DNA of 64,000 bases, taken from Toxotes chatareus. Its lineage: Eukaryota; Chordata; Actinopteri; Toxotidae. The stretch lies in the NCBI GenBank assembly GCA_016801885.1, contig CM028883.1, positions 27,846,486 to 27,910,485 on the forward strand, in the 5' to 3' direction. A model generated the notes under the pieces. That model was not told where the DNA came from, searched no databases, and saw nothing but the letters and a program-made list of their open reading frames with translations. Shown here piece by piece: positions 1-10,487 of this stretch. The position numbers and the translations under genes are program-made. The stretch's first letter is position 1. Every line of letters begins with the position of its first letter.

Positions 1-2396
1 AGATCCTGATCAAAAATAACTCCAAGGTTCCTCACAGTCGTACTGGAGGCTAAATTAATGCCATCCAGAGTAACTATATGATTAGATAAACTGTTTCTGA
101 GGTGTTTGGGACCAAACAAAATAACCTCAGTTTTGTCTGAATTCAGAAGAAGAAAGTTACAGGTCATCCAGGCCTTTATGTCTTTAAGACATGCCTGAAG
201 TATGGTTAACTGATCTGTGTCGTCTGGTTTCATAGATAAATATAGCTGGGTATCATCCGCATAGCAATGGAAATTTATTCCATGCTTCCTGATAATATTG
301 CCTAGGGGAAGCATGTATAAGGTGAACAGTATCGGTCCAAGCACAGAACCCTGTGGAACTCCATGACTTACTCTGGTATATATGGAGTTTGTTCATTAAC
401 ATGAACAAACTGGTATCTATCTGATAGATATGATTTAAACCAGCCTAGTGCTGTTCCTTTAATCCCAATAACATGTTCCAATCTATCCAATAGGATATTA
501 TGATCAATGGTGTCAAATGCAGCACTAAGGTCTAGCAGGACAAGTATAGAGACGAGTCCATTATCTGATGCTATAAGAAGGTCGTTGGTAACTTTCACCA
601 GTGCTGTCTCTGTGCTATGATGAACTCTAAATCCTGACTGAAAAACTTCAAACAAACCGTTCCTATGTAGATGATCACACAACTGAGTTGCAACAGCCTT
701 TTCAAGAATTTTAGAATTAAAGGGAGATTGGATATAGGTCTATAGTTTGCCAAAATGTCAGAGTCCAGAGAAGGCTTTTTAAGTAAAGGTTTGATAACTG
801 CAACCTTAAAAGCCTGTGGGACATATCCTGTAACCAACGAGAGATTTATCTGATCTAATATGTGAGTGCCAATCAAAGGCAACACATCTTTAAGAAGTCT
901 GGTCGGGATAGGGTCCAAAAGACATGTTGATGATTTAGATTTAGAAACTATTGAAGTCAATTCAGCTAGATCTATGGGAGAGAAACAGTCTAACGACAAA
1001 TCAGGACTGGCAGACATTTCTAAGGATGCTGTTCTAGACATACCTACATCATTAACAGTTGTAGGCAGGATGAGATGGATTCTGTCTCTAATGTCTACTA
1101 TTTTGTTGCTAAAGAAGCTCATAAAGTCATTACTAGTGAGAGCTAGAGGGATGCATGGTACAACAGAGCTATGGCTCTTTGTCAGCCTGGCTACAGTGCT
1201 GAAAAGAAACCTAGGGTTGTTCTTGTTTTCCTCTATTAATGATGAGTAATAGGCAGTTCTTGCCTTACGAAGGGCTTTTTTATACGTTATGATGCTGTCT
1301 TTCCATGCTAGGCGGAATTCCTCTAAATTAGTGGATAACCATTTCCTTTCCAGCTTTCGTGATATCTGCTTTAAAGTACGTATTTGTGAATTGTACCATG
1401 GAGCTAGCTTCCTCTGATTACTGACCTTCATTTTCAAAGGGGCAACAGAGTCAAGGGTTGAACGCAATGAAGCAGCAGTATTATCAACTAGATAGTCTAT
1501 ATCTGCTGGAGTAAAGTTTAGGCCATTGCCCTCTGTAAAACTGGCACATGGCAGCGGAGATAATAAAGATGGAATAGCTTCCTTATATTTGATAACAGCA
1601 TTATCAGACAGAAATCTACAGTAGTTAATTTTTTTCTCAGATGCTGTGCAGTTCATTATTGTAAATTCAAATGTTACTAAAGAATGATCAGATAAAACAG
1701 GGTTCTGAGGGAATACTGTCAAATATTCAGCTTCTATGCCATAGGTTAGTACAAGATCAAGGGTGTGATTAAAACAGTGAGTTGGTTTGTTAACATTTTG
1801 TAAAAAGCCAATTGAGTCTAATACTGAATAGAAAGCAGTCTTAAGGCTGTCATTGTGGGTATCGACATGAATATTAAAGTCGCCCACTATAATTACTCTA
1901 TCCGTACTAAGCACTAAATCAGATAAAAATTCAGTGAATTCAGACAAAAGTAAGCAGCAGGTGGACGATACACCACAGCAAATAGTACTGGTTTTTCTGT
2001 CTTCCAATTTGGATGTGAGAGGCTGAGGATAAGGCTTTCAAATGTACTATATTTCGGCTTAGGTCTAGGATTAATTAATAAACTTGAGTGGTAGATTGCT
2101 GCCACTCCTCCTCCTCGGCCTGTGCCTCGAGGAATGTGATAATTAATATGACTAGCAGGGGTTGACTCATTTAGACTGACATACTCTTCCTCCTGCAGCC
2201 AGGTCTCAGTCAGACAGAATAAATCAATCTGCTGATCCATTATCAAATCATTCACTAACAGAGATTTAGACAGGAGAGATCTAATGTTTAATAGCCCACA
2301 TCTGATTGTGGTGTTTTTAGGTTCAGATGCTTTTGTAGTATAAATTTTTTTGAGGTTTTTATGAGTAACACCTCTTGCATTTTTTAATTTATGCAC
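1..2396 (-). pseudogene. LINE ORF2, endonuclease plus reverse transcriptase, broken
   Basis: The endonuclease begins near 2330 (CGLLNIRSLLSK), continues through LFCLTETWL, then VGDFNIHVD near 1890 and SDHSLV near 1690, the usual APE-endonuclease signatures. The reverse transcriptase starts at NYRPISNLP near 660-720. FDTIDH, with the first catalytic aspartate, is near 500-520, VPQGSVLGP near 330-360 and the YADD box at 252-263. The frame changes at about 1950, about 720 and about 365, so at least three lesions separate the parts. The C-terminus and 3' untranslated region lie beyond the left edge. The product would nick target DNA and copy the element RNA; this copy cannot. Confidence 0.88.
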
Positions 2397-2589
2397 TTTT
2401 TGTTGACGGGAGCAGACACAGTCTCTATAGGGTAAAGGGAATCGTTAGAATGGTAGGAATAATAAGAATCATGAGAATCATGGGTGGGTGACAGCTCTAG
2501 AGAAACTGCAGAGAAGCGTGTAGGACTGCAACTCTGCATCCTGGTCTCAACTCTGGGTTGTCATGACTTTGGTTTTCTAATGAAATCTG

Positions 2590-3250
2590 TCATATTTCTA
2601 GATATGAGAGCTGCACCATCCAAAGTTGGATGGATGCCGTCTCTCCTAATCAGACCAGGTTTTTCCCAAAAGTTTTCCAGTTATCAATGAAGGCCACGTC
2701 GTTTGCTGGACACCACCTAGACAGCCAGCGACGGAATGAAGACATGCGGCTAAACATGTCATCACTGGTCAAATCGGGCAGGGGTCCAGAGAACACTACG
2801 GAGTCCGACATTGTTTTGGCAAAGTTACACACCGATTCCACATTAATTTTAGTGACCTCCGATTGGCGTAACCGGGTGTCATTACCGCCGACGTGAATAA
2901 CGATCTTACCAAATCTACGTTTATCCTTAGCCAGCAGTTTTAAATACGATTCAACGTCGCCCGCTCTGGCCCCAGGAATGCATTTAACTATGGTCGCTGG
3001 AGTCTGTAACTTCACATTTCGCAAAATGGAGCTGCCAATAAAAGTTTTTTCCTCAGCGGGTGTGTCGCTGATTGGGGAAAATCTGTTTGAAACATGAAGC
3101 GGTTGATGGTGAACCACGGGCCGTTGTTTCATGCTATGTTTCCTTTGGACTGCCACCCAGCCGCCCTGGCTTCCCGGCTGCTCGGGAGCTGCCGGGGAAC
3201 GGCTGACAGGAGCTAACGTAGGACGGCTAGCTGTAGCTAATTTAGGCTGG
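2590..3250 (-). pseudogene. LINE ORF1, SGNH-esterase type, frameshifted near its end
   Basis: The reading frame from 3156 to 2650 encodes a GSSIL nucleophile block, the HVGGNDTR block and a long helical stretch, as in the esterase-like ORF1 of zebrafish L2-type LINEs. The tryptophan-rich start (GGWVAVQRK) continues upstream to about 3250, where an initiator cannot be placed because another repeat interrupts. Near 2662 the frame is lost: other copies continue through RRDGIHPT, which supplies the catalytic Asp and His of this fold, but here a one-base change in the run of T and C residues shifts it. The ORF1 product normally acts with the RNA in the retrotransposition particle; its esterase role is not settled. 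Confidence 0.8.
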
Positions 3251-3263
3251 TCCGCATCAGCTA

Positions 3264-3561
3264 CACATGTTAACTAAACTATTCTAGATCAGGTGATGCT
3301 GGCTAAAACCATCCATGAGTAGTCCACTACAGCACACAGCATCAACTTAAGGTCCTCTGTTGACTATTAATGAATAAGCAGACTATTCAACTACTGCTAT
3401 TCAATGAAACATTTCAAGATACTGTAATATTGATACTATTGGATATTAAAAAGAAGGCCAAACATACTCTGAAACGTCACTACAGCAAAAATAATGTACT
3501 GTACCATATACAGATTCCTCCCATGCTTTGCTGTGGTCTACAGGTGGTTCCGTGTAGCCTG
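3264..3561. mobile_element. Internally deleted derivative of the 8019-10414 element
   Basis: Bases 3264-3434 match 8019-8189 over 171 bp, and 3438-3561 match 10291-10414 over 124 bp, almost without change. The roughly 2.1 kb between those segments in the longer copy is absent here. Both ends kept and the middle lost is the usual form of a non-autonomous DNA element. It lies inside the 5' untranslated region of LINE copy A, because the LINE-linked block resumes after the gap at 4062. The right terminus is hidden in the gap, so terminal repeats and target duplication cannot be judged. Confidence 0.7.
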
Positions 3562-4061
3562 NNNNNNNNNNNNNNNNNNNNNNNNNNNNNNNNNNNNNNN
3601 NNNNNNNNNNNNNNNNNNNNNNNNNNNNNNNNNNNNNNNNNNNNNNNNNNNNNNNNNNNNNNNNNNNNNNNNNNNNNNNNNNNNNNNNNNNNNNNNNNNN
3701 NNNNNNNNNNNNNNNNNNNNNNNNNNNNNNNNNNNNNNNNNNNNNNNNNNNNNNNNNNNNNNNNNNNNNNNNNNNNNNNNNNNNNNNNNNNNNNNNNNNN
3801 NNNNNNNNNNNNNNNNNNNNNNNNNNNNNNNNNNNNNNNNNNNNNNNNNNNNNNNNNNNNNNNNNNNNNNNNNNNNNNNNNNNNNNNNNNNNNNNNNNNN
3901 NNNNNNNNNNNNNNNNNNNNNNNNNNNNNNNNNNNNNNNNNNNNNNNNNNNNNNNNNNNNNNNNNNNNNNNNNNNNNNNNNNNNNNNNNNNNNNNNNNNN
4001 NNNNNNNNNNNNNNNNNNNNNNNNNNNNNNNNNNNNNNNNNNNNNNNNNNNNNNNNNNNNN
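3562..4061. other. Assembly gap, exactly 500 N
   Basis: Five hundred undetermined bases, the same size as the gap at 50429-50928. An identical round number points to a placeholder, so the true distance is unknown. Open frames crossing it are artefacts. Confidence 0.99.
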
Positions 4062-4203
4062 GATTAACCACAGAGCACGGCAACGTTAATGTAGTTGATA
4101 AGCTAGGATAACTCGAAACACTCGTAAAACAGTGCAGAAGCAGCACACAGGAAGTGACACAATACGTTACCATCACGTCAGCACGTCTCCCAGCAGAGTC
4201 TAA

Positions 4204-4390
4204 CCCCGCCCACTCTGTGACATCATCCCAGACACACGACTGATCCTTTGATGACACTCACCATCATGGTGGAGGTCTGACATCACTGATGTCTGACGTC
4301 ATCAGTGGGTCATTGAGCTCCATCTGTAAGAGCCAATCAGAGAGCAGTATCAATGAACAGGTAGGACAGGCGAACTGATCCTATATAAAC
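4204..4390 (+). promoter_or_regulatory. Core promoter: GC box, CRE, CCAAT and TATA boxes
   Basis: In order there is a GC box (CCCCGCCC, 4204-4211), a full cAMP response element (TGACGTCA, 4294-4301), a CCAAT box (AGCCAATCAG, 4331-4340) and a TATA box (CTATATAAAC, 4381-4390). Spacing fits a vertebrate Pol II promoter firing to the right, opposite to the LINE. A poly(A) signal follows at 4656-4661. The TATA box recurs at 43237-43244, 47191-47200 and, inverted, 52835-52842. CREB/ATF control is inferred from the motif only. Confidence 0.6.
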
Positions 4391-4429
4391 CCAGTCAGGT
4401 GTCTGGATCAGAAGAAGTAGGTTCTCAAC

Positions 4430-4504
4430 ATGCGGTCCCCAGCAGACTGCTGGGGGAGGGATTCAGTAAAACACCGTTTTCATCACTTCCAGCAGAAAGA
4501 CAAG
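4430..4504 (+). CDS. Possible 25-codon first exon downstream of the promoter
   Basis: The first ATG after the TATA box opens 25 codons ending in CAAG followed by GTAAAC, a plausible splice donor. The peptide begins MRSPADCWGRDS and shows no signal peptide or known domain. Copy C keeps the frame with one Ser-to-Pro change, copy B loses a base and copy D has an early stop. That uneven decay argues against a maintained coding role. It may simply be a transcribed leader. Confidence 0.25.
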
Positions 4505-5650
4505 GTAAACGCAGACCTCACCTGTGGGTCTGGTGTGTGCAGTGGATCTCACCTGTCAGTCCGATGAGTCAGATCACATTGATCCTGGTCCTGGGTGGTC
4601 CACGTCAGGACATCAGGTCTGTGCTTCCTGCTGAGGTGTAAAACTACAAAAAGTAAATAAAGACTTTGTTGCCTACTCACCTGCTTCATTCACTGTTAAC
4701 TCTTCATCACTAACACAGTCAGTGCGTGTAAGTCCAGCAACAGGAAATTCATCTGCAATAACTGAGTAATTAACTAATTATTTAAGTCATGTTTCAGATG
4801 TTCTGAGGTTTTATCCAGTTAGATGTGACTTCGCTGTTTGTCATATGACAGGAAATGAAAATCTTCACCGTTTGAACTGCTGTTAACACATTTCATACTG
4901 GGATCGATCAACAAAATGAGCGTCACACTATCAATAATGAAATTAATCCGTTATATTATGTTGATTAAAGGGTCAGTTCGTCTAAATGACATTTCTTCTT
5001 CCAAACCTCCACCACCATTAGGTTAATGGTGAGTTAAAAGAGTTGAAACATCACTGTCTACAAGCTGCTGCTGTAAAATCGGTCTCCACTGAGTAAATGA
5101 TAAATGCTTTTACACGACCGGACACAGTCACACACCGACGGGCACTTTGTGTCTGATGGGTTATTCAGACCGGCACCGCAGAGCAAACTAACCTGCCCCC
5201 TGCTGAGCCCTGAGGAGCAGAGCCTACGCCTGTGACCTGGAGTTAACCGGTGATAACAAACACGCTCACCTGAGGGGCCAACAATGTACTCTGAAATAGA
5301 ACTTTGTTCTGGATAAGACGAACAATAAAGATTTGTTTGCCTAATGTCGGAGAAGCTAACAGCAACGGGAGCGGGGTAACTAAGATCCGTGTTGTAACTA
5401 AACACGATTCGTTTTAACTGCCCGCACAGACCTTTGGTCCCTCACAGTCACCGGACCCCGGTTCAGTTTTCACGGATCCATCAGGGACAGCTTGTCCGGG
5501 CTGAGTCAGTCCAGAGAGGGGACCGGCTGCTGTGGGGAAGCAGATTAGCATGTTAGCCCAGCTAAATTCCAGTGCCTTAGTTGGTAGGAAGTCTCTGCAG
5601 TCAGTTTTAGCTTCGGGTGAAAACCCCGCGGCAGCACAGTTACCGGACTC

Positions 5651-5978
5651 AGGGCTCTCAAGTCTCACGCATTGAGCGTAACAGTCACGCTTTTCGGTCT
5701 TTTGTCACGCACTACCGCTATACATTGTATTTTGCTGAGAGAAAAGAAAAAAAAAAACGGTAAATTTCTCTCGTGCGTCGTTGCTATGGAACCGGGAGGA
5801 ATCGAGCACGTCTCCTATGGAGTTGAGCCTGTCACTTACCTGTCAATCAAAAAAGGAAAGGGGCGGGCTAAGATAACGCAACAAGCAATGAAAAAATAAC
5901 ATCCCAAAACAATGCTGTTGGGGGTGTTTTTTTTTTTTGGGGGATCACTCTTGCCTGCATTCAAAACTTGAGAGCCCT
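5651..5978. mobile_element. Short element with GGGCTCTCAAGT inverted ends, copy A
   Basis: The segment starts AGGGCTCTCAAG and ends CTTGAGAGCCCT, a perfect 12 bp terminal inverted repeat around 328 bp with no transposase. This resembles hAT-type miniature elements of fish. I see no 8 bp target duplication (CCGGACTC against ATCAGTGA), so the flanks may have been rearranged. It is present at the same place in the related blocks at 48462-48788 and 51217-51547, so it entered before the block was copied. Confidence 0.7.
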
Positions 5979-6497
5979 ATCAGTGAATACGCTCATTACC
6001 GCCACCTACTGTTCATATAGCCCCACTGACATTTCCACTCCAGGACAGAGCAGAGCCGGAAGCTTATCTTCCATGGTTTCCCCATTTCTGTTATTTTTGC
6101 GGTCAAATGTTACTGTATTGACTTCCACAGTCAAATGTATTTATTTATTTTTGTCTGAGGTGATGTAAAGTACTGCTGCACAGTATCCAAGACCATTGTC
6201 TGGAAAGAAAACTGTTGATCCCATCTTTTAGCAAGCTCTGTTGCCACTCCAAAGATTGTGCTCGCTGGACAGAACTCACTGGATTTTCCAGGCTGCCACA
6301 GATATTTGATTGTGTTTTTAAAAACGGATTAAACCTTTAAAACTAAACTTTTTGTCATTTGTCTTGTGTTATTTATTCTGTTTTGTTTCTGATGACCCAA
6401 TAAATAAAGGACACAAATGACCAAAATGAACATGCTTGTCAAATAAAGCAAATACAAAATATATTTAGGACAAATGCTTAAATTTAAGCACATATTT

Positions 6498-6922
6498 CTT
6501 TAGTCGACAAGCTTGGCACTGGTTCCGATGAGCCTTGTCAACAGGACACCTCCCAGTTCCAGCCTGACACCTATGATTTTAATTCTTTTTTTTGTTTTTT
6601 TTTAAAAATAAAGACAAGTCAAATGTAAAATTGCAAAGTTAATTGATATTTTTTTTCTGTTACATTTGACATTCTTCGGCATAATGTCATGTAGTAACTA
6701 CAGTCTGGGTCCCACTCACCTGCAGATGAGTCTTCGTCTTACACTGCATGTATAGGTGTGTATATGCACTGTAGGTAGGTGTAGGTGGTATGGATGTGGA
6801 TGTATGTAGATATACTGTACAAACATACATGAACTGATTACACTGCATATTGCATGCAAGTAACGGTATGTGTGGTATGTATGTGCACAGAGGCATATTA
6901 CATTGGATATCATATTGTATAA
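6498..6922. other. No gene seen; AT-rich and GTATG-rich sequence
   Basis: Poly-T and AT-rich sequence, then 6745-6900 rich in TGTA/GTAT alternation. The overlapping frames on the minus strand here have low-complexity translations and no recognisable domain. Confidence 0.6.
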
Positions 6923-7235
6923 TTGTCATTGAGTTCATGTTGTTGTAGACTCTATCTCTGCTCTACAGAGATAATGGTACAAAGGGGCAGTTTGAATAAG
7001 CATTGTGCTTCCCACTGCTCCTTCTCGATCGCACTTTTTTCCTGTTCTTTTTGTTTGTGTCATTTTTTCTTTCTTTTGTTCTTCCTGTTGGCCATGAATC
7101 ACTGTATTTTGCATATTTATTTTGGAATATATTTTATTTTATTTCATTTTTTGTATTACTATTTTGAGTTATTGCAACTGCTGATCGAGAAAAATGAATA
7201 AACTAAACTAAACTAACTAAACTAACTGCGCTTGA
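6923..7235 (+). repeat. Retroposon-like 3' tail ending in an AACTA tandem repeat
   Basis: A T-rich segment ends in GAGAAAAATGAATAAACTAAACTAAACTAACTAAAC, a short tandem tail (about 7197-7229) of the kind left by non-LTR elements. Nothing upstream codes for a recognisable reverse transcriptase, so the source family is not assigned. Confidence 0.4.
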
Positions 7236-8018
7236 AGAAGCCACTGCAGCCATTACAGGCATAGATGCCATAGTGTGTACTACTGCTTGAATCAGAACAC
7301 ACTTTACAAGGCAGATCTTGGCCAAGTGCTTTACCTTGGACTGAACTTTTTTCTGTAGAGAACATACAGAAGAAATAAATACTTACTTATCCTCACTTTG
7401 GTCATGTGGTCTTCCATTTTAAGATGTGTTCTAATGTCTGAGCTTCACTTTATAACTTGTGCGTGTGGTTGCCCAGCTGGATCAAAGCATTTTATCATGT
7501 GAAGTGTTGACACATGCAATTCCCCAAAACAAATTGAGGTAGAATTTCCACTAAAGCTTTTGGTTCAGATATAATTTCTTCAGAGATCATCAGACTCCAG
7601 GAAATGCTCGACGATCTTGATCCAGTGTTGACGTCCTTTCTCTGCCTTTTCTGATGTAACGTGGGGTCAACTGAGTTACTACCTGTCTTGTTTCTTTCTC
7701 TCTGTTAGAATGAGTGTGTGAGCCTGAGTCGTCTGGGGGCTTTCTGGAGGAAGACAAGGAGATTAGCCACAGGTGCTGTGTAAGCAAATGCTGATTTGTC
7801 ATCCTCTTAATCTTTACTGTCTATAAGGGTGAATCAGTCAAACTGCTTGCAGGCATAACCACATTCAACACAGGTGAAGAAAGGAAAAGAAAAAGGAAAA
7901 GAATATTTCTTCCTACCTTCACTGCTATGAAATGACTCTTCGTGAAAAGACTGCTGCAAATTATTATTATCATATTGAATAAAACTGAGGAAAGATATAT
8001 GTGTAAGCCAATATGCTT
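7236..8018. other. No gene or repeat recognised
   Basis: Mixed-composition sequence without convincing exon structure. The minus-strand frames at 7590-8021 are short, lack motifs and have no repeated partner in the window. Confidence 0.5.
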
Positions 8019-10414
8019 CACATGTTAACTAAACTATTCTAGATCAGGTGATGCTGGCTAAAACCATCCATGAGTAGTCCACTACAGCACACAGCATCAA
8101 CTTAAGGTCCTCTGTTGACTATTAATGAATAAGCAGACTATTCAACTACTGCTATTCAATGAAACATTTCAAGATACTGTAATATTGATTATTTGTCCCT
8201 CTCCTAGTACACATATGTCCCTCGCCTTCCTGTTAACAGAGTTACTCTTACACTACGGTCTAGTTAAGACGTTCCCTCTGTGCCATATTGGCCCTGTCAG
8301 TGACACTAATGGCCTCAGGAGTGTACAGCCACCCCAAATCAGCAAAGTTGCTAAACCATAAAATGTGGTCTTCTACTGGGGGAGGGGGGGTTCACGAAAG
8401 GGGGTGACGAGAAGAAAAACAATTAGTGCAGAGATTGAAAGACCAGCAAAGTTGACTCTTAATCTTCTTCTGCCATATGGTAGTGACCCAAGTGCAATTT
8501 ACTGTTAACCCAAGTGCAATTTACTGTTAATAAGGAATAAAGTATTAAACAGCAGGTACCCAGAAAGAAACACCAGAACCGTCAACACCTGCTTGCTATT
8601 TTCTGTATCTGTCTGCCAAAAACAACTTAAGGCACTATTGCATATAGCTAATAAAATCTAGTTCAGCTCTTTAATCAGATCAACAACAGAGACACTAGAG
8701 ATACTGAAGTCACTATATAATACAGTTAAATTTAAATCTCCATACTGCTTTACACTTAAAGTGCTACTGATGCGTTTATACCTTAGATCAGGGGTCAGCA
8801 ACCCGCAGCTCCAGAGCCTTATGTGGCTCTTTCATCCCTCTGCTGTGGCTCCCTGTGACTTTGGAAAATAAATAATGAGCATTTCATTTAAATGTATTTT
8901 TATTTTAGTTTGTTCGTTTTTAATGTAATTCTGAATTTGAAGATTATGGTGATCTTGTAGCATTAAAATAAAACGTTTTTAATTTTTTGTCGCTCAAAAT
9001 ATGCGTCACAACCTCCGATGTGCGACACCCGGCAGCAACATTCTCAGGTTGACAGCTGACTGCACGCTCCAGTACACGCTATAAAGTGATGAGGGAACAC
9101 AGAAGCAGATGGCATTTTTGGTTCGCTGCAGGTGGATAATTTAAGTTTGAATTTTTATTTCATAAATACGAGGAGGACTCAAATAGACATTGAGTATTTT
9201 ATTTGAAAGTTAGCATCAACCAAGCATCTTTTGTTCAAAGTTCAAAATGTTTTTGTCACATAAAGAAATAAAATTTCGTGTAGCAGTTCATTGATTTCAT
9301 AAATGCAACACACTATAGTTTTTACACAGTTGTACACAGTTTTTATACATAGCATACAGGTTATACAAAAATAAAAAGGATATATGCAGTTATCCTCATT
9401 TTAGATGTCAAAAGGGTTTTGTGGCTCGACCCCTGCCTTAGATGCATTTGTGAAATGTTTGCAGAATAGTTAATAGTACCTCATGTTGTTGTATTCAGAT
9501 AAGAAACAGCTTTCCATTGCTTTTGATTGATTCAATTTAAATAAAATATTTTACCGCACTGTATTTCTTGTCTGGTGTTTTATATCTAATTTTTTGTATG
9601 TTCTGCCATGAGGCAATCGGATGATTATGTATTTAGTGAGAATATTTGTGATGACAAGAGCCCTGCAAGTGACTCAACATACGTCACAAGCGAAAAGCTA
9701 GCTCAGTTGATCGGCTGTTCATTTGTTTCAGAGTGCCATTACCTTTCTAGATATGACTAGGACTATGACTGTGACTATGTAATACTTTTTATTGTAATCT
9801 TTAGCAGCTTATAAAACATTAGAGACACATCCACTGCAGAAGAAACACATGTGCACGACATTTTTATTGTCCTTCAGATGATGCCTTTGAATGCGAGTTC
9901 ACAAGGTGTCTCAAGTTGCTGAGGCATAAAATATGTCATAGTTGACATAAGAATGTTTATAGGTAGACACGTTTTGGCCTTACAAAACAGACAGATGAAT
10001 AAATAAAATTCTTATCTGAATAAACTTTTATAACTGCTTTTGCACAAACTTAAAAGTTAACCATTACACACAAATAAATACTGTGAAATGTCCCAGCAGG
10101 ATAATCTTATTCCTGCCCTGTTATCATGGCATAAGCTTCTGTTACACTGCACTCAGCATGTCGATCTGATTCCAAGCAGCTGCAGAGAGTGGTTAACCAA
10201 GCTTGGTTCATCAGGACAGTGGCCACAAGCTTGTCCTTTTTTGCAGTTGAACCATTCACCTTATTTTTTATGATAGCTTATAATGCTGTAATTGGATATT
10301 AAAAAGAAGGCCAAACATACTCTGAAACGTCACTACAGCAAAAATAATGTACTGTACCATATACAGATTCCTCCCACGGTTTGCTGTGGTCTACAGGTGG
10401 TTCCGTGTAGCCTG
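8019..10414. mobile_element. Longer copy of the element whose deletion form is at 3264
   Basis: The two ends (8019-8189 and 10291-10414) are shared with the short copy at 3264-3561; the interior is not. No transposase was recognised in 8190-8780 or 9444-10290, so this is itself non-autonomous or badly decayed. A hAT element sits inside it. Terminal inverted repeats are not obvious, so the type of DNA element is open. The shared start is CACATGTTAAC and the last shared bases are GTGTAGCCTG. Confidence 0.55.
8781..9443. mobile_element. Non-autonomous hAT element with a perfect 8 bp target duplication
   Basis: The element proper is 8789-9435 (647 bp). It begins CAGGGGTCAGCAACCC and ends GGCTCGACCCCTG, giving an 8 bp perfect terminal inverted repeat (CAGGGGTC). 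It is flanked on both sides by CCTTAGAT, at 8781-8788 and 9436-9443, the 8 bp duplication expected of hAT transposases. The 5' end is typical of fish and mammal hAT families. There is no transposase frame. The exact target duplication suggests a fairly recent insertion, mobilised by a transposase encoded elsewhere. Confidence 0.92.
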
Positions 10415-10487
10415 TCACAAATTAAGATAAAGTAAAATATTAACTTTCTGGCCTTTGTGACAATCAGTGGCCACAAGCTTGTCCTTT
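10217..10487. repeat. 23 bp direct repeats at 10217-10239 and 10465-10487
   Basis: CAGTGGCCACAAGCTTGTCC and its next three bases occur twice, 248 bp apart. The 225 bp between them include the right-end segment shared with 3438-3561. This could be a long target duplication around a short insert or a small tandem duplication. Confidence 0.6.

Larger units (their letters stand above)
1..3263 (-). mobile_element. L2/CR1-like LINE, copy A, 3' end outside the window
   Basis: A non-LTR retrotransposon read on the minus strand, with ORF1 at the right and ORF2 running off the left edge. ORF1 is an SGNH-esterase type protein and ORF2 carries an APE-type endonuclease followed by reverse transcriptase. 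This layout is known for L2 and CR1 clade LINEs of fish. Shorter relatives at 41736-43730, 45495-46865 and 52990-54356 share the ORF1 and endonuclease sequence, and the last two keep an L2-like 3' tail. ORF2 is broken by several frameshifts, so this copy is dead. The right border is where a different repeat begins inside the 5' untranslated region. I assign the clade from domain order and tail, not from a database match. Confidence 0.9.
4062..6497. repeat. Promoter-bearing block, copy A
   Basis: A 2.4 kb repeated segment attached to the 5' side of the LINE. Copy C (46866-49307) matches along its whole length, including the same right end (CATATTT at 6497 and 49307). Copy B (42905-43730) has only its first part, and the inverted copy D (50968-52990) lacks the outer 250 bp plus smaller pieces. 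It contains a plus-strand core promoter and short exon, a terminal-inverted-repeat element and a CpG-rich stretch near 5050-5700. I cannot say whether it is a very long LINE 5' region or a host promoter picked up by the element. No conserved protein was recognised in it. Confidence 0.8.

Noticed and set aside
3370..4257. Long frames across 3562-4061
   Set aside because: They only exist because the 500 N are read as open sequence.
5058..5668. Conserved minus-strand frames in the promoter block, repeated at 47869-48479 and 51530-52141
   Set aside because: They stay open because the copies are nearly identical; copy D shifts frame near 51855 and no domain is recognisable, so conservation reflects recent duplication.
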